Source of the DNA: Alphaproteobacteria bacterium
GTDB taxonomy: Bacteria > Pseudomonadota > Alphaproteobacteria > Puniceispirillales > Puniceispirillaceae
Assembly (NCBI GenBank): GCA_022425485.1
Contig: JAKMFL010000057.1
Coordinates: forward strand, 1-64,000
Direction of reading: 5' to 3'
DNA length: 64,000 bases
Shown here: piece after piece, positions 8,726-17,917 of the stretch
Layout of the letters: each line of letters opens with the position of its first letter
Numbering within the stretch: the stretch's first letter is position 1
Notes under the pieces: model-generated
The model's database searches: none
The model's input: only the letters and a program-made list of their open reading frames with translations
What the model was told of the DNA's origin: nothing
Translations under genes and position numbers: made by a program

Positions 8726-11374
8726 ATGAAAGTTGTTGTTGTCGAATCACCGGCAAAAGCCAAAACCATAAATCAGTATCTTGGCAGCGACTTTAAAGTC
8801 CTCGCCTCTTATGGTCATGTCCGCGATTTGCCCTCTAAAGACGGGTCTGTACAAACCGATAATAATTTCGAAATGAGCTGGCAAATGTCCGATCAGGGCA
8901 GCAAGCGGATGAAGGACATTACCACTGCCCTGAAAGATGCTGACAAACTCATCTTGGCTACTGACCCTGACCGTGAAGGCGAAGCGATAAGCTGGCATGT
9001 ATGTGAGTTATTAAAAGACCATCGCAAAGCAAGCACCATTCCAGTAGAGCGCGTGGTGTTTAACGAGATTACAAAAACAGCTATCTTGAAAGCTATTAAT
9101 GAGCCACGCGAATTAGATATTGACCTCGTAGATGCCTATTTAGCCCGCCGGGCATTAGACCATCTTATTGGCTTTGGCATCTCGCCCGTATTATGGCGTA
9201 AATTACCCGGTTCACGCTCTGCGGGGCGGGTACAATCTGTTGCTTTGCGCCTCATTTGTGAGCGTGAAGCAGAAATTGAAGCCTTTAACTCGCAAGAATA
9301 TTGGTCTGTTGATACGCTTTTCCAGACCAACAAAGAAGAAAATCTTACCGCACGTATTACCCATCTAGATGGCGAGAAGCTGAATAAAATGAGCCTAACA
9401 GGCGAAGCTGTCGCAACACAGACAGCGGCGCGTATTAGAGCCGCAGACTGGGCTGTATCCACTATTGAAACAAAGCGTGTACGCCGCCGCCCAGCCCCGC
9501 CTTTTACCACTTCAACCTTGCAACAAGAAGCATCGCGAAAGCTTGGTTTTTCAGCCAGCCGCACAATGCAGATTGCACAAAAACTTTATGAGGGTATGAA
9601 TATTGGCAGTGAGACAACCGGTCTCATCACCTATATGAGAACCGACGGCGTTCAGATGAGCATGGAAGCTATGGGACAATTGCGCAGCGCTATTGGCGCG
9701 ACCTATGGTGAAAAATTTGTCCCCGAAAAGCCGCGCTTTTACAAATCAAAGGCCGCTAATGCACAAGAAGCGCATGAAGCTATTCGCCCAACCGGTGCCA
9801 AACGTCCGCCAGAAGATATGCGCCGTTTCCTTGATCATGATCAATTCCGTTTATATGATTTGATCTGGAAGCGTACACTGGCCAGCCAGATGGCGGATGC
9901 TGAGCTTGACCAAACAGGGGCGGATATCACTGCCAAGAACGACCAGATAACCATGCGGGCGTCTGGATCCGTCATTGTCTTTCCGGGCTTTTTGAAAGTC
10001 TATCGTGAAAGCTTTGATGACACACAAAAAGATGGCGAGGATAGCGAAGGCTTGCTTCCTGCACTAACGCAAGGTCAGAGCTTGCACGTTCAAGACGTGC
10101 AACCAGAACAGCATTTCACCCAGCCGCCGCCGCGCTATACAGATGCAAGCTTGGTTAAAAAGATGGAAGAGCTGGGGATTGGTCGGCCTTCCACCTATGC
10201 TAGCATTATGCAAGTTATTGAAAAGCGTGGCTATGTGGTCAAAGACAATAAACGCTTTATTCCAGAACATCGTGGACGCATTGTCTCTACCTTCCTTGCC
10301 AATTTCTTTAGCCGTTATGTGGAATATGATTTCACCGCCTCACTCGAAAACCAGCTAGATGAGGTATCAGATGGCAAGCTCGACTGGCGGCTATTGCTGC
10401 GCCAGTTCTGGACGCATTTTGCCAGTTCAACAGATGAAGCAATGAATTTATCTGTGCCAGAGGTAATGGAAAAACTCGATAATGAGTTGGAACAGCTCTT
10501 TTTTACCCCTGATGAAAATGGTCAAATTGCCAGAAACTGCACTAAATGTGATGCAGGCAGGCTTGAACTTAAATTGGGAAAGTTTGGGCCCTTCCTCGGC
10601 TGTAATAACTACCCTGAATGCCGTTATACCAAGCAAATTACCTCTGTTGCCGACAATGATGATGATGGGCAAGAGTTAGACGGTGATAAAATGCTAGGCA
10701 TGGATAATGTTGCCAATCTTCCCGTATTATTGCGCAAAGGCCCTTACGGTTTTTATGTACAGCTTGGGGATGCAGAAGAGAAAAAGCCAAAACGCGCTTC
10801 GCTGCCGAAAGGCACGCCTATCGCTACTGTTGAGCTTGACTATGCACTTGGGCTGTTATCTCTGCCTCGGGATGTTGGCGCCCATCCAGAGACAAGCGAT
10901 ATGATCCAAGCTGGGCTTGGACGCTATGGCCCCTACCTTAAATATCAGGGCAAATTTACCAGCCTGAAAGAGGGCGATGATGTGCTAAGCGTTGGGATTA
11001 ACCGCGCCGTTGCCCTATTAGCCGAAGCGGCCAAAAAGTCTGGGCGCGTTCTTGGCCAGCATCCAGATGGCGGCGAGGTGCATGTTAAAGCCGGTCGTTT
11101 TGGCCCTTATTTTGAACATAACAAGCTTCGTGCCCCGCTTGGCAAGTCTCTATCGATTGAAGATGTAACGCTAGAAGATGCGCTGCCTATTCTGGCGGCA
11201 AAGGCCGCTGCCCCTAAAAAGGCTGCTAAAAAGGCAGGCACGAAAGCCAAAAAATCAACTTCAAAGAAATCGACTGCCAAAAAAACAACTGCCAAAAAAA
11301 CAACTTCAAAGAAAACAGCCGGCAAAGCAGGGGCAAAGAAAAAAGCAACCGCTAAAAAGGCGTCGGCTAGCTAG
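8726..11374 (+). CDS. topA: DNA topoisomerase I
   Basis: This is the type IA enzyme that relaxes negative supercoils. The TOPRIM domain opens at the N-terminus (VVVESPAKAKTI) and includes TDPDREGEAISWH. The active-site Tyr lies in LITYMRTDG near residue 303. One four-Cys zinc finger follows (CTKCDAGR to CNNYPECRY), then TopA repeat domains with GRYGPYLKY and GRFGPYFEH. The last 60 or so residues are a Lys/Ala/Thr tail of KKSTAKK and KKTTAKK units, probably a disordered DNA-binding extension. ATG 8726 is preferred to an upstream GTG at 8684 because the domain starts there and AAGGG precedes it. Confidence 0.97.
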   Translation: MKVVVVESPAKAKTINQYLGSDFKVLASYGHVRDLPSKDGSVQTDNNFEMSWQMSDQGSKRMKDITTALKDADKLILATDPDREGEAISWHVCELLKDHRKASTIPVERVVFNEITKTAILKAINEPRELDIDLVDAYLARRALDHLIGFGISPVLWRKLPGSRSAGRVQSVALRLICEREAEIEAFNSQEYWSVDTLFQTNKEENLTARITHLDGEKLNKMSLTGEAVATQTAARIRAADWAVSTIETKRVRRRPAPPFTTSTLQQEASRKLGFSASRTMQIAQKLYEGMNIGSETTGLITYMRTDGVQMSMEAMGQLRSAIGATYGEKFVPEKPRFYKSKAANAQEAHEAIRPTGAKRPPEDMRRFLDHDQFRLYDLIWKRTLASQMADAELDQTGADITAKNDQITMRASGSVIVFPGFLKVYRESFDDTQKDGEDSEGLLPALTQGQSLHVQDVQPEQHFTQPPPRYTDASLVKKMEELGIGRPSTYASIMQVIEKRGYVVKDNKRFIPEHRGRIVSTFLANFFSRYVEYDFTASLENQLDEVSDGKLDWRLLLRQFWTHFASSTDEAMNLSVPEVMEKLDNELEQLFFTPDENGQIARNCTKCDAGRLELKLGKFGPFLGCNNYPECRYTKQITSVADNDDDGQELDGDKMLGMDNVANLPVLLRKGPYGFYVQLGDAEEKKPKRASLPKGTPIATVELDYALGLLSLPRDVGAHPETSDMIQAGLGRYGPYLKYQGKFTSLKEGDDVLSVGINRAVALLAEAAKKSGRVLGQHPDGGEVHVKAGRFGPYFEHNKLRAPLGKSLSIEDVTLEDALPILAAKAAAPKKAAKKAGTKAKKSTSKKSTAKKTTAKKTTSKKTAGKAGAKKKATAKKASAS

Positions 11375-11430
11375 CTGATTTTCGCAACCGCTAGCTAAAT
11401 ATATTTCGTTGTAAGCTTTAGGATAAATTT

Positions 11431-13656
11431 TTGTCGAAATCCAAAGACCAGCTGCCAGATGATGCGGCATTAAAGGCGTATATTGACGGCTGTGAAAAGC
11501 CGCCGAAATTACGTGAAATCGCCCAACATTTTGGCCTTTCTCCAGCAGCACGGCCAGCCCTGCGCAGCCGTCTTCATGCTATTGCAACCGAAGATACCAG
11601 TCAGTTTTCCGCGCTAGAGGATGCTTCTAGCATGCCTGAAATTGTGCTCATAGAAATAACTAAAATTGATAGAGACGGCACTGGATTTGCGGTTATCGCT
11701 GGCCAGACAGGCGAAGGACAGCCTAGCATTGAAATTCTGCCTGATAATAAAAACAGGCGCGCGTTAAAGCGTGGCAGCCGTTGTCTGGCAAAGGTAAAAG
11801 CCGGGCCAGAGGGGCTGCGTGGTACTATAATGCGTATCCTGCCTGCCCAGAAAACGCGAACTTTTGGACGTGTTTTTCGCTCTACTCAGCCGAAAGGTCG
11901 CCTCAATGAGACGCAAGGCGAATGGATGCTAGAGCCTGCTGATAAGGGGGGGCGCAGACCCCTGCCCCTGATATTTTCAGAGCAAACAATAGAAGAAGAT
12001 TTACTGGTTGAAGCTGAGCTTATTAAAAACCGCCGCGGCCAACCTGCAGCGCGTATATTGCGTATTTTAGGCCCTGTTGGTACGCCAGACACCCTTATCG
12101 CACTTGCTATCGCAGAGTTTAATCTGCCGCATTACTTCAGCGATGAGATGTTAGACCAAGCACAGGCTGCCAGCCTTCCAGATAAGAAGGGCAGAGACGA
12201 TATCCGTTCTATCCCTTTGGTCACAATTGACGGCGAAGATGCAAAAGACTTTGATGATGCCGTCTTTGCTGAACCAGCGGCAGATGGCGGCTGGCGGCTG
12301 ATTATTGCCATTGCAGATGTAGCTTATTATGTGGGCGAGAATAGTGCGCTGGATACAGAAGCACGCCTGCGCGGCAATTCGGTTTATCTTCCCGGCACCG
12401 TTATTCCAATGCTGCCAGAAGCGCTGTCGAATGGCCTGTGCTCACTGCGCCCTGAAGAAGACAGAGCTTGCCTTGCTGTAGAAATTTTTATTGATGCCAA
12501 GGGCAAAAAGACAAGCCATAAATTTTTGCGCGGGCTTATGCGCTCTTCGGCGCGCCTAACCTATACACAAGTTCAACAAGTTATTGATGGTCTGCTGGAT
12601 GAAGAAGACCTAAAGGTTCCAGCTGGCACCCTTCATCATCTGATAGCTGTCTTTTCTATTCTGAAAAAAGCGCGGGATAAGCGCGGGGCACTCAATCTTG
12701 ATCTCGCTGAGAAGCGCATCATTATGGACGCGGAAGGCCGCCCAGCAGAAGTGAGCTTGCGGCGCCAACTTCCCGCCAATCAGCTAATTGAAGAAATGAT
12801 GATTTTGGCCAATATTTGCGCAGCTGAAACATTAGAAGCAGGCAATCATCTTTGCGTTTTCCGTATTCATGACCAGCCAGACCCTGAAAAAATGGATCAT
12901 TTGCGAGAATTGGCAGAGGCCCTCGATATAGTTTTTGCCAAAGGACAGGTTATTACCCCACATCGTTTTAATCAGGTAATAGATGCCGCCGCAGGTACAA
13001 ACAGTCAAGAAGCTGTTAATGATGCCATTTTGCGGTGCCAAGCGCGGGCCATCTACAGTCTTGATAATGCTGGCCATTATGGGCTTGGCCTGACACGCTA
13101 TGCACATTTCACCTCCCCTATTCGTCGCTATGCAGACTTGCTTGTCCATCGACGGCTTATCACCGCCTGCAGACTTGGAGAGGAGCCGGTGGTGTTAGAA
13201 CGTGAAGCCGCAGCAGAGATTTGCCGCCATATCTCTGAGAGCGAGCAGACAGCAGCTAAGGCAGAAAGGCGCACAATCGCCCGTTTATCAGCTAGCTTGA
13301 TGGAAAGCCAGCTAGACAGCTTAATGGATGTCACCATAACAGGCGTAACCCATGCTGGCCTATTTGCCGTTATTGCGGGTGGCATTGCCGAGGGATTTGT
13401 CTCGCGCACGACCCTACCAGATGATTTCTATGAGCTAGATGATAAACAGATTTCGTTGACAGGGATGTATTCAGGCTGGCGTTTCAGCGTTGGTGAAACG
13501 ATTACCTGCCGTTTAACCGGGGCAAGCGTGGTTAGCGGGGATATTAATTTGCGTTGGCATTCTGGGGGCAGTCAGGGAACACCAACCGCTAGCCGCAAAA
13601 AACATAAAAAACGCCCCTATACTGGAAAATCAGGCAAAGGCAGGCGGCGGCGCTAA
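11431..13656 (+). CDS. rnr: Ribonuclease R
   Basis: RNase R is a processive 3'-5' exoribonuclease that degrades structured RNA. The order is an N-terminal winged helix (ALKAYIDG to LREIAQHFGLSP), cold-shock-like domains, the RNB catalytic domain with the Mg-binding Asp cluster in DGEDAKDFDDAVF, then YAHFTSPIRRYADLLVHR and a C-terminal S1 domain. It ends in a very basic tail (RKKHKKRPYTGK and RRRR). The 741-residue length is typical. The start codon is TTG, 57 bp after topA, with AGGAT upstream. The topA-rnr pair is conserved in alphaproteobacteria. Confidence 0.95.
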   Translation: MSKSKDQLPDDAALKAYIDGCEKPPKLREIAQHFGLSPAARPALRSRLHAIATEDTSQFSALEDASSMPEIVLIEITKIDRDGTGFAVIAGQTGEGQPSIEILPDNKNRRALKRGSRCLAKVKAGPEGLRGTIMRILPAQKTRTFGRVFRSTQPKGRLNETQGEWMLEPADKGGRRPLPLIFSEQTIEEDLLVEAELIKNRRGQPAARILRILGPVGTPDTLIALAIAEFNLPHYFSDEMLDQAQAASLPDKKGRDDIRSIPLVTIDGEDAKDFDDAVFAEPAADGGWRLIIAIADVAYYVGENSALDTEARLRGNSVYLPGTVIPMLPEALSNGLCSLRPEEDRACLAVEIFIDAKGKKTSHKFLRGLMRSSARLTYTQVQQVIDGLLDEEDLKVPAGTLHHLIAVFSILKKARDKRGALNLDLAEKRIIMDAEGRPAEVSLRRQLPANQLIEEMMILANICAAETLEAGNHLCVFRIHDQPDPEKMDHLRELAEALDIVFAKGQVITPHRFNQVIDAAAGTNSQEAVNDAILRCQARAIYSLDNAGHYGLGLTRYAHFTSPIRRYADLLVHRRLITACRLGEEPVVLEREAAAEICRHISESEQTAAKAERRTIARLSASLMESQLDSLMDVTITGVTHAGLFAVIAGGIAEGFVSRTTLPDDFYELDDKQISLTGMYSGWRFSVGETITCRLTGASVVSGDINLRWHSGGSQGTPTASRKKHKKRPYTGKSGKGRRRR

Positions 13657-13672
13657 TTTTGTGCTGTTATGC

Positions 13673-13704
13673 TTGACATTGGCGCTATATTCCCGCATAT
13701 AGCG
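13673..13704 (+). promoter_or_regulatory. Probable rpmG promoter with an 8-bp inverted repeat
   Basis: A consensus -35 TTGACA lies at 13673-13678. With a 17-base spacer the -10 falls at 13696-13701 (CATATA). The spacer and -10 together form a perfect inverted repeat: CGCTATAT (13683-13690), 6 bases, ATATAGCG (13697-13704). The layout would give a short leader before the rpmG ribosome-binding site (TTGGAG at 13731). The palindrome overlapping the -10 could be an operator, but that is inference. Confidence 0.6.
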
Positions 13705-13743
13705 TGGACGTTTTTAGACTAATTTTTGTTTTGGAGTTTTGCA

Positions 13744-13911
13744 ATGGCGAAGCCTGCAACCCTACAGATTAAGCTTGTTAGCACTGCTGATACTGGCTTT
13801 TATTATGTAACCAAGAAAAATCCGCGCACGAAGCCTGAAAAGCTAGAGCTGAAAAAATACGACCCAAAAGCACGCAAGCATGTGCTGTTTCGTGAAGCTA
13901 AAATCAAGTAA
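13744..13911 (+). CDS. rpmG: Large ribosomal subunit protein bL33
   Basis: The 55-residue protein [20 protein letters not shown]... has the bL33 core ([22 protein letters not shown]) and a C-terminus ending in EAKIK. It lacks the four zinc-binding cysteines, so it is the zinc-independent (C-minus) form. ATG 13744 is chosen because TTGGAG precedes it at a suitable distance. A clear promoter upstream suggests it is transcribed separately from rnr. Confidence 0.97.
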   Translation: MAKPATLQIKLVSTADTGFYYVTKKNPRTKPEKLELKKYDPKARKHVLFREAKIK

Positions 13912-13950
13912 GGCACGCGCCTCTATGCCGCGCCTTCATGGCTTATTAAA

Positions 13951-14844
13951 ATGAGATGCGCGTTAAGGTTCATTGAGTCTACTTGTGATATCGCCGTCAT
14001 ATCTGATGATGGCGATTTTTTGTTTCAGCATAGTCTTGCTCTTCCCAACACCTATTCTGCGCTTCTTAACAGCATCTTTGATGTTTTAAAGGCGCAAGAT
14101 CCATCGGGGCGAGCAAAATTTGTTGGCGTCAGCTTGTCCGGCGATTACACCTCACAGACAGAACGTCTTTACTGCCCATCCATCCCACTTATTGACGGTC
14201 AAAACCTAAAAGCTGATCTGCAAGCTGCGCTAAACAGGGAAGTATTTATAGCCAGCCATGCGCATATGCTGGTCAAATCTGCAAGCCAACTGCCTGAATT
14301 TAAGAGCAATACAAATATTTTCAGCCTGTATCTAGATGATGAAATATGTGCGGGCCAATTCGTTAATCAGGCACTTGTTACGGGCGTAAATGGACTGGCT
14401 GGGAATTGGGGACATATCTGCCTGCCTTGGCCGGTAGAGTTTGAGCTTGAGGATCGGGACTGTGCATGTGGGCGTTCTGGTTGCCTCTGCCTGTTTGTTA
14501 GCCGTGCGGCCCTATCACGAGAATATCTTTTTTTAAGCGAGCGAGAGCTGACCGCTGAAGCAATTTTTGCCCAAGCTGAGCAAGGCGACATTGTTGCTGA
14601 ATCTGCTGTACAGGTATTTGAGGACAGACTAGCGCGTGGGCTGGCTATGGCTATTAATTTAATAGACCCTGAAGTTATTTTACTGAGTGGGCGGATGAGC
14701 CTGCCAAAGCGTCTGCTGGTAAATTTACCGCGCAAATGGCCGGGCTATGTACGCGGCGGGGCACAGGCAACAAAGCTGGCCGTGTTTGCAAACTCAACAG
14801 AGGCTATGCGCGAGCATTGTCTGCGCGGCGCGGCTAGTCTGTAA
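13951..14844 (+). CDS. ROK-family protein with degenerate kinase motifs
   Basis: The 297-residue protein has the ROK zinc motif: GVNGLAGNWGH (His155), then DCACGRSGCLC (Cys171, Cys173, Cys178), and a C-terminal VILLSGRMS segment typical of ROK sugar kinases. Two parts needed for kinase activity are poor. The N-terminal phosphate loop, normally D-x-G-G-T, reads FIESTCDIAV. The catalytic Asn-Asp pair before the zinc region, near residues 101-103, reads ASH. It therefore looks like a ROK-fold protein that has lost sugar phosphorylation, perhaps a ligand-binding or structural role. It has no DNA-binding N-terminus. It lies 39 bp after rpmG and converges on the EipB-like gene. Confidence 0.7.
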   Translation: MRCALRFIESTCDIAVISDDGDFLFQHSLALPNTYSALLNSIFDVLKAQDPSGRAKFVGVSLSGDYTSQTERLYCPSIPLIDGQNLKADLQAALNREVFIASHAHMLVKSASQLPEFKSNTNIFSLYLDDEICAGQFVNQALVTGVNGLAGNWGHICLPWPVEFELEDRDCACGRSGCLCLFVSRAALSREYLFLSERELTAEAIFAQAEQGDIVAESAVQVFEDRLARGLAMAINLIDPEVILLSGRMSLPKRLLVNLPRKWPGYVRGGAQATKLAVFANSTEAMREHCLRGAASL

Positions 14845-14860
14845 CTTGGCTAAGCCATTT

Positions 14861-14881
14861 AGGGGCATAGCACCCCCTTTT
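14861..14881 (+). terminator. Possible weak terminator after the ROK gene
   Basis: AGGGG (14861-14865), an 8-base loop, CCCCT (14874-14878) and a short T run fall in the 35-bp gap between two convergent genes. The stem is only 5 bp and the T tract is short, so activity is uncertain. Confidence 0.35.
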
Positions 14882-15692
14882 AAGAGCATTCCGGCCGGCT
14901 AAGCGGCTTAACTTCTGTAAGCTTAGCGTCAATGGCAAAATCCCCATAATCCACCTCATAATAAGCCACAACGCCATTAGGCTGTAGATGAAAGGTGATT
15001 TCGTATTCTGGCACAGCTTCAACACTGTTAGGGTCAAAATAGGCAATATTTACAGGATAGTAGCTATTATTAGCAAGCGCGCCTAATACGTCTTTGTTCT
15101 CAACATCTTGGCGTGTACCAATAACCGAGCTGGTGCGCTTGATTGCCCTATCGGGCTCTGCCCCAAAAAAGATGTTAGCTGAAAAGAGTTTCTCGCCTTT
15201 CTCTGCACGCTCTAGCAAGGCTTTGGTATGGGCGATCGGGAAATAAACCTGTTCAGGCAAGCTTAGCGCTACATCTGGCTGCATGGAAAAATAGGCTACT
15301 GGTTTGTCCGTAAGCGGCGGGGTACTCGCATAACCATTAAACTGCTTTTCTTCTTCATAAGTGGAGCGTTCATCCACCTCAAAGGAATAGAGATTGCCAG
15401 ACAGCTCTTCCCAAGATTCGAAATGTGAAGCTAGAAGAGCGCTATCACCTGTATCATAGGCAAATTCTAGTAAATAATCTTCAGATGAAATCCACCCTTC
15501 GCAATCTTTACGCATTAAAAAGTTGGTCTTGCCAACAATATCTGTCATTTTGGCGTCGTTACCAGAAGCTAGGAGCCCCATTTCATAGGTTGCCTCATGC
15601 GCAACCAATTCAATAGCGCCGACCTCTAGACTGAATCCTACCAAGCTGGCGCAGACGGCTAGCCCAAATTTTTTGCTCATATTCTCTCGCAT
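14880..15692 (-). CDS. EipB-like periplasmic envelope protein (DUF1849)
   Basis: The 270-residue protein starts with a signal peptide (MSKKFGLAVCASLVGFSLEVGA, cleavage likely before IELVAHEATYEM). It then has the DUF1849 pattern: a beta-rich body, CEGW with Cys64, and a second conserved Cys two residues from the C-terminus. In Brucella EipB these two cysteines form a disulfide in a spiral beta fold important for envelope integrity. ATG 15692 is used; ATG 15680 is also plausible, while the longer frame to 15743 adds a charged segment ahead of the signal peptide. It is divergent from rnd. The family assignment rests on the Cys spacing and general pattern. Confidence 0.75.
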   Translation of the reverse strand: MRENMSKKFGLAVCASLVGFSLEVGAIELVAHEATYEMGLLASGNDAKMTDIVGKTNFLMRKDCEGWISSEDYLLEFAYDTGDSALLASHFESWEELSGNLYSFEVDERSTYEEEKQFNGYASTPPLTDKPVAYFSMQPDVALSLPEQVYFPIAHTKALLERAEKGEKLFSANIFFGAEPDRAIKRTSSVIGTRQDVENKDVLGALANNSYYPVNIAYFDPNSVEAVPEYEITFHLQPNGVVAYYEVDYGDFAIDAKLTEVKPLSRPECS

Positions 15693-15927
15693 CTTTCCAG
15701 CTTTTTCCTGTTTTTTACGATACGGCTTATCTTTAATGCGCATATTTATGAATTCGCACTATATTACATCATGAGATAGATGGCTTTCCCCTATCGCCAA
15801 GTCTTTAGACACAAGTCTAGCCTATTTGCTAGAATTGTACCCTATATAAAAGCATTCATTTCTGATGCGGGCGATAATTAACAGGTCAAAAATAAATGAC
15901 CAAATGGAACCGATTGATAGTTTTTAA

Positions 15928-17088
15928 ATGACATCTGTAGATAAGCTCATCACCACATCCTCTGCCCTAAAAGAGGCTATCGCTGCGTTAAGCACGGCAG
16001 ATTTTGTAGCTATTGATACAGAATTTATGCGGGAAAGTACCTATTACCCGCAATTATGCCTTGTTCAGTTATGCGCGGGCAAACATGCTTTTTGTGTGGA
16101 CCCTCTGGCAGATGGGCTAGACCTGACACCACTGTTTGATTTGCTAAGCAATGCTGCAATTACAAAAGTGTTTCATGCGGGTCGTCAGGATTTAGAAATA
16201 TTCGTTCATTTAACCGGCACCGTTCCAGCGCCCGTCTATGATACGCAAATCGCTGCAATGGTTTGCGGACTAGGTGACCAAGTTGGCTATGATAAGTTAG
16301 TAGCCCATTATAAACATCTGCAAATTGATAAATCCTCACGTTTTACAAATTGGAGCCAGCGTCCCCTATCAGATAGGCAAATCCATTATGCGCTAGATGA
16401 TGTTATTCATCTGGCTGAAATTTACCCTCGGATTCGCGACGATTTGACAGCTAACGGGCGTGATGAATGGGTGCGAAGCGAGTTAGCTGGCCTTGGGGAT
16501 ATCCAGCTCTATAAGACAGATCCTGACAGTGCCTATAAAAGGATAAAGGCACGCAATAGCAAACCTGCACAGGTTAATCGGCTGGCTCAGCTTACGAGTT
16601 GGCGCGAACGCGAAGCGCAACGGCGCGATGTGCCACGCGGCCGTATATTGCGGGATGATACGCTTATTGACTTAGCCGGCAGCAATCCAAAATCCTTAGC
16701 GGATTTAAAGAAAATCAGAGGCTTTCCGGGCGGTGCAACAGGTAAGTTTGGGCCACCTGTGATAGAAGTTTTGAAAAAAGCTAACGAAATGCCAGAGACA
16801 GATTGGCCTATGCGCGAGAGACCACCGCAGCGCGAGCGCCCCCCCGCAGCAGTTATTGAGATGCTTAGGGTCTTGCTAAAACATGTTACTGAAAGCCATA
16901 ATGTCGCCCCACGCCTGATTGCCAGCGCCGAGGAGTTAGAAAAACTCGCTCTATCAGACGAAGCAGATATCCCAGCGTTAAAAGGGTGGCGGCGCGACAT
17001 TTTTGGAGAGGCAGCTCTTGCTATGAAAGCCGGCAAGGTGGCACTTACCGTCCATAAGGGTAAAATAAAACTGCTCTCCCTTGAATAG
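15928..17088 (+). CDS. rnd: Ribonuclease D
   Basis: RNase D trims tRNA and other small RNA 3' ends. The DEDD exonuclease motifs are present: FVAIDTEFMRE, then FHAGRQDLEIF, and YALDDVIHLAEIY with the last acidic pair and Tyr. An HRDC domain follows (QRRDVPRGRILRDDTLIDLA), and a second HRDC-like region fills the C-terminus. The 386-residue length is normal. The upstream 235 bp shared with the EipB-like gene hold the divergent promoters. The convergent SDR begins 37 bp downstream. Confidence 0.95.
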   Translation: MTSVDKLITTSSALKEAIAALSTADFVAIDTEFMRESTYYPQLCLVQLCAGKHAFCVDPLADGLDLTPLFDLLSNAAITKVFHAGRQDLEIFVHLTGTVPAPVYDTQIAAMVCGLGDQVGYDKLVAHYKHLQIDKSSRFTNWSQRPLSDRQIHYALDDVIHLAEIYPRIRDDLTANGRDEWVRSELAGLGDIQLYKTDPDSAYKRIKARNSKPAQVNRLAQLTSWREREAQRRDVPRGRILRDDTLIDLAGSNPKSLADLKKIRGFPGGATGKFGPPVIEVLKKANEMPETDWPMRERPPQRERPPAAVIEMLRVLLKHVTESHNVAPRLIASAEELEKLALSDEADIPALKGWRRDIFGEAALAMKAGKVALTVHKGKIKLLSLE

Positions 17089-17125
17089 ACAAAGAAGAGC
17101 AGTAAAAATTTGCCTGTCAGGAATT

Positions 17126-17905
17126 TTAGTTGGCGTTAAAGGCGCCGCCATCTATTAAAATATTCTGGCCGACAAGATACCCAGATGAAGCGGAACAAAT
17201 ATAGGCGCAAGCAAAACCAAATTCATCAATTTCTCCTAGACGGCCACAAGGATTATTAGCTTCTAGGCCTGCACGAACCTCTTCACGGGATTTATTTGTC
17301 TCGCGCACCGCACCATCAATAAGCGATTCAATACGCGCTGTATTATACTGGCCAGGTAACAACCCATTTATCGTTACATTATGCTGTGCGACCTGACGGG
17401 CAAGACCGCCTACGAAACCAGTTAGCCCAGAACGCGCACCATTTGATAGACCCAAACGCCCAATGGGCGATTTAACTGAGCCTGAGGTAATGTTAACAAT
17501 TCGGCCAAATTTATTATCGATCATGGGATCAATTACAGCCTTTATCAGCTCAATAGCGGTAAGCATATTTGCATCTAACGCCTTGATCCAATCGTCGCGC
17601 GTCCAGTCACGAAAATCACCCGGAGGCGGGCCACCAGCATTATTTACCAGAATATCAACATGGCCTGCCGCGGCGAGCACTTCTGCACGTCCAGCCTCGC
17701 TCGTGATATCGCAGGCAATCGCTTTCACATCGACGCCTGTCTCTTTGCGAATTTCGTCAGCAGAAGCAAGCAACTGCTCTTCGCCCCTAGCGCACATAAC
17801 CAGATTGACCCCTACCTTGGAAAGGGCGCGGGCACAGCCCAAACCAAGCCCTTTTGAGGAGGCGCAAACTATCGCTGTCTTTCCCTGCAGACCAAAATCA
17901 AGCAT
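17126..17905 (-). CDS. Atypical short-chain dehydrogenase/reductase family protein lacking the YxxxK motif
   Basis: The 259-residue protein has an SDR fold: CASSKGLGLGCARAL for the nucleotide loop, DILVNNAGG, and a C-terminal LIDGG. At the active site the SDR Tyr-x-x-x-Lys is replaced: after the Ser-containing NITSGSVK strand the sequence reads LGLSNGARSGLTG. The Tyr position is Ser and the Lys position is Arg. A known divergent SDR subgroup resembling 3-oxoacyl-ACP reductase has this feature; its substrates are unknown to me. It sits 12 bp upstream of nothing it obviously serves: hdaA ends just before it on the same strand. Confidence 0.8.
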   Translation of the reverse strand: MLDFGLQGKTAIVCASSKGLGLGCARALSKVGVNLVMCARGEEQLLASADEIRKETGVDVKAIACDITSEAGRAEVLAAAGHVDILVNNAGGPPPGDFRDWTRDDWIKALDANMLTAIELIKAVIDPMIDNKFGRIVNITSGSVKSPIGRLGLSNGARSGLTGFVGGLARQVAQHNVTINGLLPGQYNTARIESLIDGAVRETNKSREEVRAGLEANNPCGRLGEIDEFGFACAYICSASSGYLVGQNILIDGGAFNAN

Positions 17906-17917
17906 CTGTTAAATCTC

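Noticed and set aside
11107..11325. Minus-strand frame opposite the TopA Lys-rich tail
   Set aside because: It is the antisense of AAA/AAG-rich codons, giving a Phe/Leu-rich pseudo-membrane sequence with no start signal.
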